Positions 1 through 8,623 of a stretch of 63,540 nt of DNA are shown here, in pieces; positions within the stretch are counted from its first letter, which is position 1; every line of letters begins with the position of its first letter. The notes beneath the pieces were generated by a model. The model ran no database searches and had not been told where the DNA came from. It was given only the letters and a program-made list of their open reading frames with translations. The translations under genes and the position numbers were made by a program. The stretch comes from Brevinematales bacterium (GTDB taxonomy: Bacteria > Spirochaetota > Brevinematia > Brevinematales > Thermospiraceae). The stretch lies in the NCBI GenBank assembly GCA_013177995.1, contig JABLXN010000009.1:1-63540 (forward strand), given 5' to 3'.

Positions 1-236
1 CAGAAAAAACTTGTTTATCTAAAATGTTCCCTGTATACTACAGTTGACAAAAATCTTTTGAGCCAGGGGTAACTTCTTTATCCTTTTCTCTCTCTTTCAG
101 GTCTCCTGTTGGAAACGTAATCAAAAATTTTTCCCAAGAACGTCTTTCTCCATCTCATTGAAAGATAAGAAATTAAAATATCAAGATTTCTTGTAATTTT
201 TTTCATAACAAGGACTTAGAAAACGGCTTTTACTTC
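1..236. other. Non-coding stretch at the left edge
   Basis: This AT-rich stretch precedes the nrdD promoter and I see no credible gene in it. A TTGACA hexamer occurs near position 44 but without a convincing -10 box at the right distance. It may be the far end of an intergenic region whose neighbour lies outside the window. Confidence 0.5.
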
Positions 237-265
237 TTGACATGTCAGAAAGGGTGTGGTATACT
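237..265 (+). promoter_or_regulatory. sigma70 promoter of nrdD
   Basis: A perfect -35 box TTGACA (237-242) is followed after 17 bp by TATACT (260-265), giving a predicted start near 272. The -10 box lies inside the inverted repeat GGTAT-N4-ATACC (258-271), which could be an operator for a repressor of ribonucleotide reductase genes. I see no convincing NrdR box, so the regulator is unknown. Confidence 0.8.
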
Positions 266-291
266 GATACCACTGTGTATGGGAGGGGATT

Positions 292-2394
292 ATGCGAGAG
301 GCGGTAACAACATTAGCCGAATCAAAAAAAGCCCAGAGACATGCCGTTTTTGTCAAAAAACGAGAGGGAAACCTTGTTGACTTTGATCCATCCAAGATAG
401 CCAACGCTATCACCAAGGCCTTTGAAAGCACCGGCGAAGCGGATTCCACCAAGGCATGGGAACTCACCGCTGTGGTAGTTTCCCGACTTGAGGGAGAAAT
501 TGTCGAAATTGAGACCATCCAGGACATTGTCGAAGATACCCTCATGAATGCCGGGTATCGTAAGACTGCCAAAGCATACATTCTCTACCGCGCCAAGAGA
601 GCTGAAAACCGAAATACCCAAAAATTATTATCTCAAACACTTCAAGTTATTGATGACTATGTCAATATCCGCGACTGGCGCATCAATGAAAACAGCAATA
701 TGACCTTTTCGCTTCAGGGTCTCAATGCCCACATCTCTTCTACCATCACGGCCAACTACTGGCTTTCCAAGCTCTATACCCCAGAAATCGGCGAGGCTCA
801 CCGTTCCGGGGCTATCCATATCCACGACCTCGGTGCCCTTTCCGCCTACTGTGTGGGATGGGACTTAGAACAGCTCCTTATTGGAGGGTTTGGTGGTGTG
901 AGTGGCAAAGTCGAAAGCCGTCCCGCGAGACACTTCCGAACAGCCCTTGGCCAGATTGTGAACTTCTTTTACACCCTCCAGGGAGAAGCGGCCGGAGCCC
1001 AGGCTTTTGCCAATTTTGACACCCTCCTTGCTCCGTTTGTGTATTATGATGGTCTTTCTTATGCCGAGGTCAAACAGGCTATGCAGGAATTTGTCTTCAA
1101 TCTCAATGTCCCTACCCGTGTGGGATTTCAAACCCCTTTCACCAATATCACGTTTGACCTTCGTGTCCCCTCCTACTTTGCCAATCAGTATGTTATCGTT
1201 GGGGGAGAAATCAAAGACAAAACCTATGGGGAATTCCAGGAAGAGATCTACATGATCAACCAGGCCTTTGCTGAGGTGATGATCGAGGGAGATGGCAAGG
1301 GAAGACCCTTCACCTTCCCTATCCCGACCTACAATATCACCAAGGACTTCGCATGGGACAATCCCCGCTACAAGGCCATCTGGGAGATGACGGCGAAGTA
1401 TGGAACACCTTACTTCAGCAACTTTGTCAATTCTGACATGAGCGAAGAAGATGCCCGTTCTATGTGCTGTCGCCTCAGGCTGGATAACCGTGAGGTACGA
1501 AACCAGCTCTCCAAAAAGGCCATCATTCACCACGAAGAAGAGCACCATTTGAGGCGTGGTGGGCTTTTTGCCGCCAATCCGCTTACTGGTTCAATTGGGG
1601 TGGTCACTATCAACCTTCCCCGAATTGCTTACCTCTCCAAAAGTGAAGAGGAATTCTTCTCAAGGCTTTTGGAAGTGATGCAAATAGCCAAAACCTCTCT
1701 TGAAATAAAACGAAAGGTTGTAGAGGATCTCACCGAAAGAAACCTCTATCCCTACACAAAGATATATCTCAGCGATATCAAAAAACGCAGTGGCAACTAC
1801 TGGACTAACCACTTTTCAACTATTGGTATCCTGGGGATGAACGAGGCGGTTATCAACCTCAAAAAGATCCCCTATCACACCGACGAGGGACGGGACTTTG
1901 CCGTCCGCGTGCTTGACTTTATGTTAGAGCATTTGGAACAGTTCAAACAGGAAACAGGTCATCTCTACAACCTTGAAGCCTCCCCGGCTGAGGGTGCTTC
2001 CTACCGACTTGCCAAGGCTGACAAAACCCGTTTTCCAGATATTATTACCTCAGGGACCAATGAAGCCCCTTACTACACCAATTCTGTGCATCTCCCTGTA
2101 AATTACACCGATGATATCTTTGAGGTACTGGACCATCAGGATCCCTTACAGTCCCGTTTTACAGGTGGTACGGTGATCCATATCTTCTTGGGCGAAAAAA
2201 TCACCGATCCCTTTATGGTGGCCAAATTGGTAGAAAAAATTGCTCATAATTATCATCTCCCCTATTATTCTATTACCCCAACCTTTTCTATCTGTCCTGT
2301 TCATGGATACATACCGGGAGAACACTGGATATGTCCCTATCCCCATACCGAAGCGGATCTCAAACGTTATGGCAAATACCTTGAATGTCTATAA
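292..2394 (+). CDS. nrdD: Anaerobic (class III) ribonucleoside-triphosphate reductase, large part without glycyl-radical tail
   Basis: NrdD reduces ribonucleotides to deoxyribonucleotides without oxygen, using a glycyl radical installed by NrdG. The 700-residue product has an ATP-cone near residues 17-100 (VKKREGNLVDFDPSKIANAI), the long GFGGVSGK/QAFANFDT catalytic barrel region and a C-terminal zinc-type segment with CPVH and CPYPH. It stops right after this segment. The glycyl-radical motif that normally closes NrdD is absent and is found on the next ORF, in the same frame, 18 nt past the TAA. The ATG is chosen because GGGAGGGG lies just upstream. It is the first gene of an operon with the tail ORF and nrdG, behind a consensus promoter. 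Identity of the enzyme is secure; how the two parts work together is inference. Confidence 0.95.
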   Translation: MREAVTTLAESKKAQRHAVFVKKREGNLVDFDPSKIANAITKAFESTGEADSTKAWELTAVVVSRLEGEIVEIETIQDIVEDTLMNAGYRKTAKAYILYRAKRAENRNTQKLLSQTLQVIDDYVNIRDWRINENSNMTFSLQGLNAHISSTITANYWLSKLYTPEIGEAHRSGAIHIHDLGALSAYCVGWDLEQLLIGGFGGVSGKVESRPARHFRTALGQIVNFFYTLQGEAAGAQAFANFDTLLAPFVYYDGLSYAEVKQAMQEFVFNLNVPTRVGFQTPFTNITFDLRVPSYFANQYVIVGGEIKDKTYGEFQEEIYMINQAFAEVMIEGDGKGRPFTFPIPTYNITKDFAWDNPRYKAIWEMTAKYGTPYFSNFVNSDMSEEDARSMCCRLRLDNREVRNQLSKKAIIHHEEEHHLRRGGLFAANPLTGSIGVVTINLPRIAYLSKSEEEFFSRLLEVMQIAKTSLEIKRKVVEDLTERNLYPYTKIYLSDIKKRSGNYWTNHFSTIGILGMNEAVINLKKIPYHTDEGRDFAVRVLDFMLEHLEQFKQETGHLYNLEASPAEGASYRLAKADKTRFPDIITSGTNEAPYYTNSVHLPVNYTDDIFEVLDHQDPLQSRFTGGTVIHIFLGEKITDPFMVAKLVEKIAHNYHLPYYSITPTFSICPVHGYIPGEHWICPYPHTEADLKRYGKYLECL

Positions 2395-2412
2395 ACCAAA
2401 AAGGAGGAGCGT

Positions 2413-2589
2413 ATGGAAAACGAAAACAAAAAGCTTGTAATGCCCACAGAGGTGTATTCCCGTGTAGTTGGGTATTACCGACCAGTTCAGAACTGGAACG
2501 TCGGCAAAAAACAGGAATTCTCAGAACGTCTCACCTACGACAAGGCCTTTGACAATGTTTTACGGCATTCAGAGAACCACGTTCGTTGA
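2413..2589 (+). CDS. Stand-alone glycyl-radical domain of class III ribonucleotide reductase
   Basis: This 58-codon ORF carries TEVYSRVVGYYRPVQNWN and then GKKQEFSER, which is the C-terminal glycyl-radical signature of NrdD; by comparison with the family Gly20 (RVVGYY) would be the radical-bearing residue. It has its own strong ribosome-binding site (AAGGAGGA, 2401-2408) five bases ahead of ATG. It lies in the same reading frame as nrdD, separated by the nrdD TAA and six sense codons, and it overlaps the nrdG start by 35 nt, suggesting coupled translation. The likely role is a small subunit that docks in the NrdD barrel and receives the radical from NrdG. I recall short NRDD-family entries in other genomes but cannot check how similar they are. 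Stop-codon readthrough producing a fused protein is the alternative. Confidence 0.85.
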   Translation: MENENKKLVMPTEVYSRVVGYYRPVQNWNVGKKQEFSERLTYDKAFDNVLRHSENHVR

Positions 2590-3187
2590 TTTTCCGGGGA
2601 AAATTGCAGCCACTCTCTTCACGGGTGGCTGCAACTTCCGTTGTCCCTGGTGCCACAATCATGACCTTGTCTACCCTGAGAGGGTGGCAAGGCTTTCTCC
2701 TTTGGATGAAGAGGATATCAAAGCCTTTCTTATCAAGAGAAAGTCTCAGTTAGAAGGGATATGTATCACGGGCGGTGAACCTACCCTCTGGGGGGAACGT
2801 CTTCTTTCTTTTCTTTCCTGGCTCAAACAAACAGGATATGAAACCAAAGTGGATACTAACGGATCAAACCCTGAATGGGTAGAGGTGGCGCTCAAAGAGG
2901 ATGTGGTTGATTTTTTTGCCATGGATATCAAGCACCCATGGGAAAGCTATCACGAAGCCATTGGTATACACTATGATATTGAGCGCCTCAAAAAGACCGT
3001 GTCTCTCATCAAAGAAAGTGGTAAACCTCACCAGTTCCGTACCACTCTCATCCCTGGACTTTCAAAGGAAAGAATGCTTGCCATAGCAAAAGAAATGGAT
3101 ATTGAGATTACCTTCCAGACCTATCGCGATCCGTTCCTGTTAGCAGGGGGTGAATCCCTCCTTCTTGCCGAAGGAAGCCCTGCCTAA
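2555..3187 (+). CDS. nrdG: Anaerobic RNR activating protein, radical SAM
   Basis: NrdG uses S-adenosylmethionine and a [4Fe-4S] cluster to place the glycyl radical on the reductase. The 210-residue product begins MFYGIQRTTFVDFPGK and has the cluster motif CNFRCPWC near residues 27-34, followed by the GGEPTLW segment of radical SAM proteins. This N-terminal style (FVDFPGKIA) is that of the NrdG2/TIGR02495 group rather than the shorter E. coli NrdG. An upstream in-frame start at 2468 would add 29 residues without family resemblance and would lie inside the glycyl-radical ORF, so the ATG at 2555 is preferred. The gene overlaps that ORF by 35 nt and ends just before a strong hairpin terminator. 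Confidence 0.92.
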   Translation: MFYGIQRTTFVDFPGKIAATLFTGGCNFRCPWCHNHDLVYPERVARLSPLDEEDIKAFLIKRKSQLEGICITGGEPTLWGERLLSFLSWLKQTGYETKVDTNGSNPEWVEVALKEDVVDFFAMDIKHPWESYHEAIGIHYDIERLKKTVSLIKESGKPHQFRTTLIPGLSKERMLAIAKEMDIEITFQTYRDPFLLAGGESLLLAEGSPA

Positions 3188-3193
3188 AAAAAT

Positions 3194-3213
3194 CCCCCAC
3201 CAACAGGTGGGGG
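3194..3213. terminator. Bidirectional hairpin terminator between nrdG and tRNA-Thr
   Basis: An 8-bp stem CCCCCACC/GGTGGGGG with an AACA loop is flanked by an A run on the left (a T run on the minus strand). It is a strong factor-independent terminator for the tRNA on the minus strand and may also end the nrd transcript. Confidence 0.85.
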
Positions 3214-3215
3214 AA

Positions 3216-3288
<73 letters not shown>

Positions 3289-3303
3289 ACACATGAGGTA
3301 TAT

Positions 3304-3332
3304 AGTATAGCACAAAATGCACAATTTGTCAA
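3304..3332 (-). promoter_or_regulatory. sigma70 promoter of tRNA-Thr
   Basis: On the minus strand TTGACA (3327-3332) and TATACT (3304-3309) are 17 bp apart, a full-consensus promoter about 15 bp upstream of the mature tRNA. It lies in the 62-bp space shared with dnaE, whose own promoter may overlap it on the other strand (TTGGCA, then TATAGC at a 16-bp spacing, weaker). Confidence 0.85.
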
Positions 3333-3350
3333 TACTCAGGAGAGATACCC

Positions 3351-6300
3351 ATGGACTTTGTCCACCTGCATGTTCACTCTCATTACAGTTTATTGGATGG
3401 CGTAAGTCAGATACCCCATCTCATCGAACGCACGGCAAACCACAAGCAAAAAGCTCTTGCCCTTACCGATCATGGCAATCTTTTTGGTGCCATGGAGTTC
3501 TACAGTGTCTGTCAGGATTTTTCCAAGGCCCATCCAGAGACACCGGTGAAACCCATCATCGGGTGTGAATTCTATGTCGCCCCCCATAGCCGTTTTGACA
3601 AGGACAAAGAGGAAAAATACTACCATCTCGTTCTTTTAGCTCAGGATATCACGGGGTACAAAAATCTTTTGAAACTCTCCTCGGCAGGCTATCTGGAGGG
3701 TTTCTACTCCAAACCCCGTATTGATCACGAACTCCTTGAAAGACATTCGGCAGGACTTATTGCCCTTTCTGCCTGTCTTGGTGGCGAAATCCCCTCTTAC
3801 ATCCTTTCTGAACAAACAGAGAGACTCCACCATACGATCACATGGTACAGAGAGATTTTTGGGAAAGACAGGTTTTTCTTTGAACTTCAGGACCACGGTA
3901 TCGCTGAACAAAAGATCGTCAATCGAGAACTTATCAAGCTTTCCAGAGAGTATGACATTGGGTTAGTGGCTACCAACGATGCCCACTACCTGTATCCTCA
4001 TGATGCCGAACTCCAAGAAGTCATCTTTGCTATCCGGGACAAGACCACCATCGATGACCCAAAACTCCAGCGCTATCCCACCAATCAGTTTTACCTCAAA
4101 AGCACAGAAGAGATGGCGGCTCTCTTTGGAGAGATCCCAGAAAGCCTCTCCAATACCCTCCGCATAGCCGAGATGTGCAACCTTTCCTTTTCTTTTAAGG
4201 AGATGCATACCCCTGTTTATCCCCTTCCCGAAGGAGAAGATGCCCACAGTTATCTCACGAAGCTCGCCAGAGATGGTCTTATGCGACGCTTTCAGGCCAA
4301 AACCTATGAAGAGATCCCGGAAAACTACCGAAAAAGGCTGGAGACAGAACTGGACCTCATCCACTATATGGAAACCACCAAGGGCATTGGTTTTTCGAAT
4401 TACTTCCTCATTGTCCAGGACTTTGTTCATTTTGCCAAAAGGCATGGGATTGGTGTAGGACCTGGCCGTGGTTCTGCCGCCGGGGCTATCCTCGCCTGGT
4501 GTTTGGAAATCACGCAGGTTGATCCTATCAGGTATCAGCTTCTTTTTGAACGATTCCTGAATCCCGAACGCGTCAGTATGCCTGATATTGATATTGACTT
4601 TGAAGATAACCGTCGCGATGAAGTCAAAGAATACATCCGTGCCAAGTATGGCTACAACCGAACGGCTGATATTATCACCTTTGGTATGCTGAAAAGCCGT
4701 TCCACCATCCGGGATGTAGGTCGCGTCCTGGGTATTCCCCTGAGTGAAGTGGACAGAATAGCCAAACTCATTGACCCCAATGAACCCCTCACCAAAACCC
4801 TTGAAGTCGTTCCCGAAGTCGCGGCCCTCAAGAATGGTACTGAAATACAAAAAAAATGGCTTGAATATTCTATTCGTCTCGATGGAAACCTCAGAAACCT
4901 TGGAACCCATGCTTCCGGTATCATCATCTCCGATATTGATCTCACCGAAGTCGTTCCCCTCTACAAAGATATGAGTTCTGGGGCTATCTCCACCCAATAT
5001 GAAGGCACCTACCTCGAAAAAAATGGACTCCTCAAGATGGATATCTTGGGGCTCGCCAACCTCAGTATCATCAAAGACACCCTTGAACGGATTTGGCATA
5101 ATCACCACCTCCGTCTTGATATCCAGCACATTCCCCTTGATGATCCTGAAGTGTACGCCACCTTTTCCCGTGGAGAGACCAAAGGTATCTTTCAGTTTGA
5201 ATCGGCTGGAATGACCGAATATCTGAAACAACTTCAACCCACGTGTATTGATGATCTGATCGCTATGAACGCCCTCTACCGCCCTGGCCCCCTTGAACAG
5301 ATCCCTGCCTACATCAGACGAAAGAAGGGTGAAGAGCCTGTTGACTGTTTTCATGAAAACCTACGCCCAATCCTTCAAAGCACCTACGGGATCATTGTGT
5401 ATCAGGAACAGGTGATGCAAATCGCCCAGGTCCTGGCCGGTTTCAGCCTTGGAAAAGCCGACAATGTACGACGTATCATGGCCAAGAAAAAACCAGAGGA
5501 TCTGGCCAAAATCCGCCCCGAGTGGATTGAAGGAGCCCTTGCCAATGGATATTCCCGGGAACTCGCGGAAAAGATCTTTGAAATTCTTGTGCCTTTTTCT
5601 TTCTATGCCTTCAACAAGTCACATTCAGCCGCTTATGCCATCCTTGCGTACCAGATTGCCTATCTCAAGACCCATTTCCGACCTGAATTTATGGCAAGTC
5701 TTCTCACCGCCAACATGAGCAAGACCGAAGATGTGCAAGCCTACTGTGAAGAAAGCACAAAAGCCGGTATCTCTATCCTTCCCCCTGATGTGAACCACAG
5801 CACCTATGAGTTTCAGGAAGTTCGGCTTGAAAACGGAAAATGGGCCATCCGTTTTGGACTGGGGGCCATCAAAGGGATGGGTGAAGGTTTTGCCAAAGCC
5901 ATGGAAGAGGAACGAAAACAGAGAGGACCTTTTCAGAGTTTTGAGGATTTCATTGAACGGATGCATACCCATCAGGAGTTTCGCCGTCCCGTGGTAGAAA
6001 TTCTTTTGAAAGCGGGAGCCTTCGATGAACTCTTCGGAGAAGAACGACAGACCAAGAAAGCCCTCTACCTTGATCAGATAGAATGGTATATTGATCACTA
6101 CGAACAAAAAAACAAAGACAAAACCAACGGCGTTGCCGGCCTTTTTGATTCCATAGAAATCGAACCCTCTCCACAGCCAAAAACCAAAGTCCGAACCCTT
6201 ACTCTCCAGGAAGAATTCATCATGGAAAAGGAAGTGATGGGCTTTTCCCCCTCGAACCGGTTCCTCTCCCACTATACAGAGAAACTCTCCAATCTGCTCT

Positions 6301-6857
6301 GGATCCCGGAAACCACCCTATCCACCATTCCCCTCAATATCCCCTTTTCTCTGTGGGGATACCTTGGAGAGGTGAGTGTTCGTACCACCCAGAAAGGCAA
6401 ACCCTTTGCGAGTTTCAGGCTTTTCTACGGAAACACCAGTATCAAATTCAGCGTCTTCTCACCAGACTATGAACGCTTCGAAGACATCATAAAAGAAAAC
6501 CAGTTTGTCTATGTCAAGGCACGATACGCCCCTGGCAAAGAAGGGGCTGTCTATGCCAACATTATCGATATGATACCCCTTGATACCATTCTCTCCAAAC
6601 GCTTTGTTCTTCGAGAGCTTCATCTCTTCTGGGACGGAAAAGAGGACAATACCATCCTCAAGACCTCTCTCAAAAACCTTTATGATCTTGTCCAGAAACC
6701 AGAGCACCATGGAACTATTCGACTCGTCCTTCATATTGCCACAGAGAAGGGCGTCTCCTCCCTCCATCCTCATGAAAACTGTAGCCTTGCCTTCTCTCCC
6801 GATCTGATGAACTCCATCAAAAACCTCCCCTGCCTGAAGGGCTACTGGTTTCTCTAA
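3351..6857 (+). CDS. dnaE: DNA polymerase III alpha subunit
   Basis: DnaE is the catalytic subunit of the replicative polymerase. The 1168-residue product opens with the PHP domain (FVHLHVHSHYSLLDG, then LTDHGNLFGA), continues with the C-family palm (GVGPGRGSAAGAILAW and the acidic PDIDIDFEDNRRDEV), the finger/tandem HhH region (FNKSHSAAYAILAYQIAYLK) and ends with an OB-fold region containing GYLGEVSVRTTQKGKPFASF. The length is typical of bacterial DnaE (about 1100-1200). AGGAGAG lies 10 bp before the ATG. No proofreading exonuclease domain is present. The following 720 bp have no gene, so it is probably transcribed alone. Confidence 0.97.
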   Translation: MDFVHLHVHSHYSLLDGVSQIPHLIERTANHKQKALALTDHGNLFGAMEFYSVCQDFSKAHPETPVKPIIGCEFYVAPHSRFDKDKEEKYYHLVLLAQDITGYKNLLKLSSAGYLEGFYSKPRIDHELLERHSAGLIALSACLGGEIPSYILSEQTERLHHTITWYREIFGKDRFFFELQDHGIAEQKIVNRELIKLSREYDIGLVATNDAHYLYPHDAELQEVIFAIRDKTTIDDPKLQRYPTNQFYLKSTEEMAALFGEIPESLSNTLRIAEMCNLSFSFKEMHTPVYPLPEGEDAHSYLTKLARDGLMRRFQAKTYEEIPENYRKRLETELDLIHYMETTKGIGFSNYFLIVQDFVHFAKRHGIGVGPGRGSAAGAILAWCLEITQVDPIRYQLLFERFLNPERVSMPDIDIDFEDNRRDEVKEYIRAKYGYNRTADIITFGMLKSRSTIRDVGRVLGIPLSEVDRIAKLIDPNEPLTKTLEVVPEVAALKNGTEIQKKWLEYSIRLDGNLRNLGTHASGIIISDIDLTEVVPLYKDMSSGAISTQYEGTYLEKNGLLKMDILGLANLSIIKDTLERIWHNHHLRLDIQHIPLDDPEVYATFSRGETKGIFQFESAGMTEYLKQLQPTCIDDLIAMNALYRPGPLEQIPAYIRRKKGEEPVDCFHENLRPILQSTYGIIVYQEQVMQIAQVLAGFSLGKADNVRRIMAKKKPEDLAKIRPEWIEGALANGYSRELAEKIFEILVPFSFYAFNKSHSAAYAILAYQIAYLKTHFRPEFMASLLTANMSKTEDVQAYCEESTKAGISILPPDVNHSTYEFQEVRLENGKWAIRFGLGAIKGMGEGFAKAMEEERKQRGPFQSFEDFIERMHTHQEFRRPVVEILLKAGAFDELFGEERQTKKALYLDQIEWYIDHYEQKNKDKTNGVAGLFDSIEIEPSPQPKTKVRTLTLQEEFIMEKEVMGFSPSNRFLSHYTEKLSNLLWIPETTLSTIPLNIPFSLWGYLGEVSVRTTQKGKPFASFRLFYGNTSIKFSVFSPDYERFEDIIKENQFVYVKARYAPGKEGAVYANIIDMIPLDTILSKRFVLRELHLFWDGKEDNTILKTSLKNLYDLVQKPEHHGTIRLVLHIATEKGVSSLHPHENCSLAFSPDLMNSIKNLPCLKGYWFL

Positions 6858-6987
6858 TCACTGTCTTCTCAAACCTTTCCAGAGCCATGGAAAAGAGAAA
6901 GTGTTAGAGGACATAAAGTGTTTTTCTCTGGCTCCCATAGCTTTTCTCAAAGGATAGTCCTCCCCCGCCTTCCAACCAGGCTACTTC

Positions 6988-7039
6988 GCTATCACCATGT
7001 TTCAGCAAAAATCCCCCTTTGCTGAAACAAAGACATAGC
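6988..7039. repeat. GTTTCAGC hairpin repeat, copy 1
   Basis: The outer arms GCTAT/ATAGC and inner arms GTTTCAGCAAA/TTTGCTGAAAC form a long interrupted hairpin. The same design recurs at 10833-10886, 12812-12869 and 57114-57172, always in intergenic space near a gene end. Confidence 0.8.
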
Positions 7040-7071
7040 CTCTTCTCACTTTGCGAACCTCAAGACATACC

Positions 7072-7272
7072 GAGACCTTTGCACGAATGTGCAAAGGTCT
7101 CAAAAAAGTAATAAAGAAACAAAAATTAGTATCAAAATGTTCCTTGCCGTAATAAATAAATCGATTTTTTTGAATAAAAAAGACAAACCAGCCCTTGTGA
7201 ACAGAAAAATCGGGGAAGAGGGGCGCAGCCCCTGACCCAAACAGGGGAAGAAAACACCCGTGCAAGGGTCTC
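7072..7272. mobile_element. 201-bp miniature inverted-repeat element, copy 1
   Basis: The element has terminal inverted repeats GAGACCTTTGCACGAATG and (complement) GAGACCCTTGCACGGGTG, with the left end extended into a 30-nt palindromic hairpin. It is flanked on both sides by ATACC (7067-7071 and 7273-7277), a 5-bp target duplication. The interior has an AT-rich half and a small GGGGC-GCA-GCCCC hairpin. No transposase is encoded. Three more copies of exactly 201 bp occur at 10956, 34110 and 54580. Confidence 0.92.
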
Positions 7273-7319
7273 ATACCTCTCTCTTTTCGCCTCTTTCCTT
7301 GTTTCAGCAAGAGGGCATA

Positions 7320-7333
7320 GTTAAACGTTTAAC
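7320..7333. repeat. Perfect 14-bp palindrome in a partial hairpin repeat
   Basis: GTTAAACGTTTAAC is a perfect palindrome within GGGCATA...TATGCCC-like arms, next to a stray GTTTCAGCAAG from the hairpin family. It may be a decayed repeat or a protein-binding site; nothing else in the sequence identifies it. Confidence 0.5.
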
Positions 7334-7394
7334 CATACCCCTTGTAACCACTTTCCAGAGGCAAACTTTTTTCTCTCTGCCAACAAAAAAGAAA

Positions 7395-7414
7395 GGCCCC
7401 TCATAGGTGGGGCC
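7395..7414 (-). terminator. Terminator downstream of the first flagellin gene
   Basis: On the minus strand a GGCCCC/GGGGCC stem with an 8-nt loop is followed by TTTCTTTTTT, a classic factor-independent terminator 167 bp after the stop codon of the flagellin gene at 7581-8456. Confidence 0.8.
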
Positions 7415-7580
7415 TTCAAAATTTCTTTCTTTTTCTCCTCAAAAATCCTAAAGGAAAATCCAAAAAATTCGATACTTACATTGTAAGAAAAAACAAAAAT
7501 AAAAATTCAGGGACCCCGCATAGTTACCGTTTTGTTTGCGTTATCTTGTCACCGAAGAGTTAGTGGATATCTGCCTATCC

Positions 7581-8456
7581 CTAACCCAAGAGCCTCAGCA
7601 CCAGCTGAGGCTTTAAATTTGCCTGGGCCAACATGGATACGTTGGACTGAGCAAGGATCTGGTTTTTCACAAAGTCACTCATCTGCTCAGCCATATTGGT
7701 ATCGCGAATACGAGACTCTGCCGCCTGCGTATTCTCGTATGCCACATACAAACCCTTATACAGCTTCTCAAACCGGTTCTGGTAAGACCCGAGATCGGTT
7801 CTCTGTTTGATCACCTTCTCAAGGGCCTTGTCAATAATCCCGATGGCCCGGTTAGCGGTATCCATGGTGCTGGCACTGATAACCTTTTGACCATCCTGGG
7901 TCATAAGTCCAAGTGCCACAGCTCCCATATCTCCTACGAATACCTGTACTCTCTGGTCCATATTAGGTCCGATATGGAACCACAGACCAGCCGTACTATC
8001 CGTAGGCCCACTTGTATTGCCACCAGTAGGCTGAGCGAAACGACCGGTGAGGATGTTCATTCCATTGAACTGAGCATGTTTGGCGATACGATCGATCTCA
8101 TCCACAAGCTGAGACATTTCCACATTGATGAGCATACGATCCTGATCGCTGTAGATTCCGTTTCCAGCCTGTACAGAGAGTTCTCTCATACGCTGGAGAA
8201 TCATGGTTGTCTCATCCAAATATCCCTCTGTGGTCTGGAGGAACGAAATAGCATCCTCCGTGTTTCGCATAGCCTGATGCAATCCGGAGATCTGTGCCCG
8301 CATCTTTTCTGACACCGCAAGACCGGATGCATCATCACCAGCCTTGTTGATCCGAAGACCCGATGATAACTTCTCAATGTTGCCATTGAGGGTGAGATCG
8401 GTGATCTTCAGCTGGCGGTTTGAGAATATGGAACTGATATTATGGTTAACAATCAT
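7581..8456 (-). CDS. flaB: Periplasmic flagellar core flagellin, FlaB family (paralogue 1)
   Basis: FlaB proteins polymerise into the core of spirochaete periplasmic flagella. The 291-residue product starts [16 protein letters not shown] and has the D0/D1 signatures [20 protein letters not shown], the TEGYLDETT and [13 protein letters not shown] segments, and the C-terminal [18 protein letters not shown] helix. It has no signal peptide, as expected for FliC-type export. The ATG at 8456 follows AAGGAGGGAGGT; a longer reading frame to 8540 adds residues unlike any flagellin. Compared with its neighbour it carries a Gly/Thr-rich insertion near the middle ([14 protein letters not shown]). It lies 257 bp downstream of the second flagellin gene, with an inverted repeat between them, so the two may be unequally expressed. 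Confidence 0.95.
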   Translation of the reverse strand: MIVNHNISSIFSNRQLKITDLTLNGNIEKLSSGLRINKAGDDASGLAVSEKMRAQISGLHQAMRNTEDAISFLQTTEGYLDETTMILQRMRELSVQAGNGIYSDQDRMLINVEMSQLVDEIDRIAKHAQFNGMNILTGRFAQPTGGNTSGPTDSTAGLWFHIGPNMDQRVQVFVGDMGAVALGLMTQDGQKVISASTMDTANRAIGIIDKALEKVIKQRTDLGSYQNRFEKLYKGLYVAYENTQAAESRIRDTNMAEQMSDFVKNQILAQSNVSMLAQANLKPQLVLRLLG

Positions 8457-8600
8457 ACCTCCCTCCTTGTTTCGATGTGAGGTAAACACCATCCTTGTGT
8501 ATACTATGGGGGTCCCTGAGTACTGCACGTCAGGTGACATGCAGCAATGGAGGGGTATGATCGTCTCTTTCCTCAGAACTATATCCTATCAAAACACCCA

Positions 8601-8623
8601 GGAAGGTGGTGTTCCCACCTTCC
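8601..8623. repeat. Inverted repeat between the two flagellin genes
   Basis: GGAAGGTGG and CCACCTTCC form a perfect 9-bp stem with a 5-nt loop, 90 bp after the stop of the upstream flagellin gene (minus strand). The following bases (TGGGTGTTTTG) form only a weak T tract, so it may be a partial terminator or an RNA-stabilising hairpin. Confidence 0.6.

Larger units (their letters stand above)
6858..7580. other. Repeat-rich intergenic region between dnaE and flagellin gene
   Basis: No gene is supported here. The stretch holds an imperfect inverted repeat shortly after dnaE, a GTTTCAGC hairpin (6988-7039), a complete 201-bp mobile element (7072-7272), a second GTTTCAGC fragment with the palindrome at 7320-7333, and the flagellin terminator (7395-7414). 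Confidence 0.7.

Noticed and set aside
44-75. TTGACA near the left edge as an additional promoter
   Set aside because: No acceptable -10 box lies 15-19 bp downstream, and the consensus nrdD promoter is elsewhere.
2392-2412. Sequencing frameshift as the cause of the split NrdD
   Set aside because: Both parts are in the same frame, so no indel is involved. Only a single-base error in the TAA could create it, and the independent AAGGAGGA-ATG start argues for a real second gene.
3963-5354. 463-codon frame on the strand opposite dnaE
   Set aside because: It lies entirely within a certain dnaE gene and its peptide has no family features; it is a codon-use shadow.
7002-7310. Frames with similar peptides (FSVHKG, FVFFIQK, ITFLRP) within several 201-bp elements
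   Set aside because: They extend into unrelated flanking DNA, and the copy at 10956-11156 does not show the same long frame. Similarity is explained by the DNA repeat.
7592-7612. GCCTCAGC/GCTGAGGC hairpin as flagellin terminator
   Set aside because: It falls inside the coding end of the flagellin gene; the hairpin with a T run at 7395-7414 is the better terminator.
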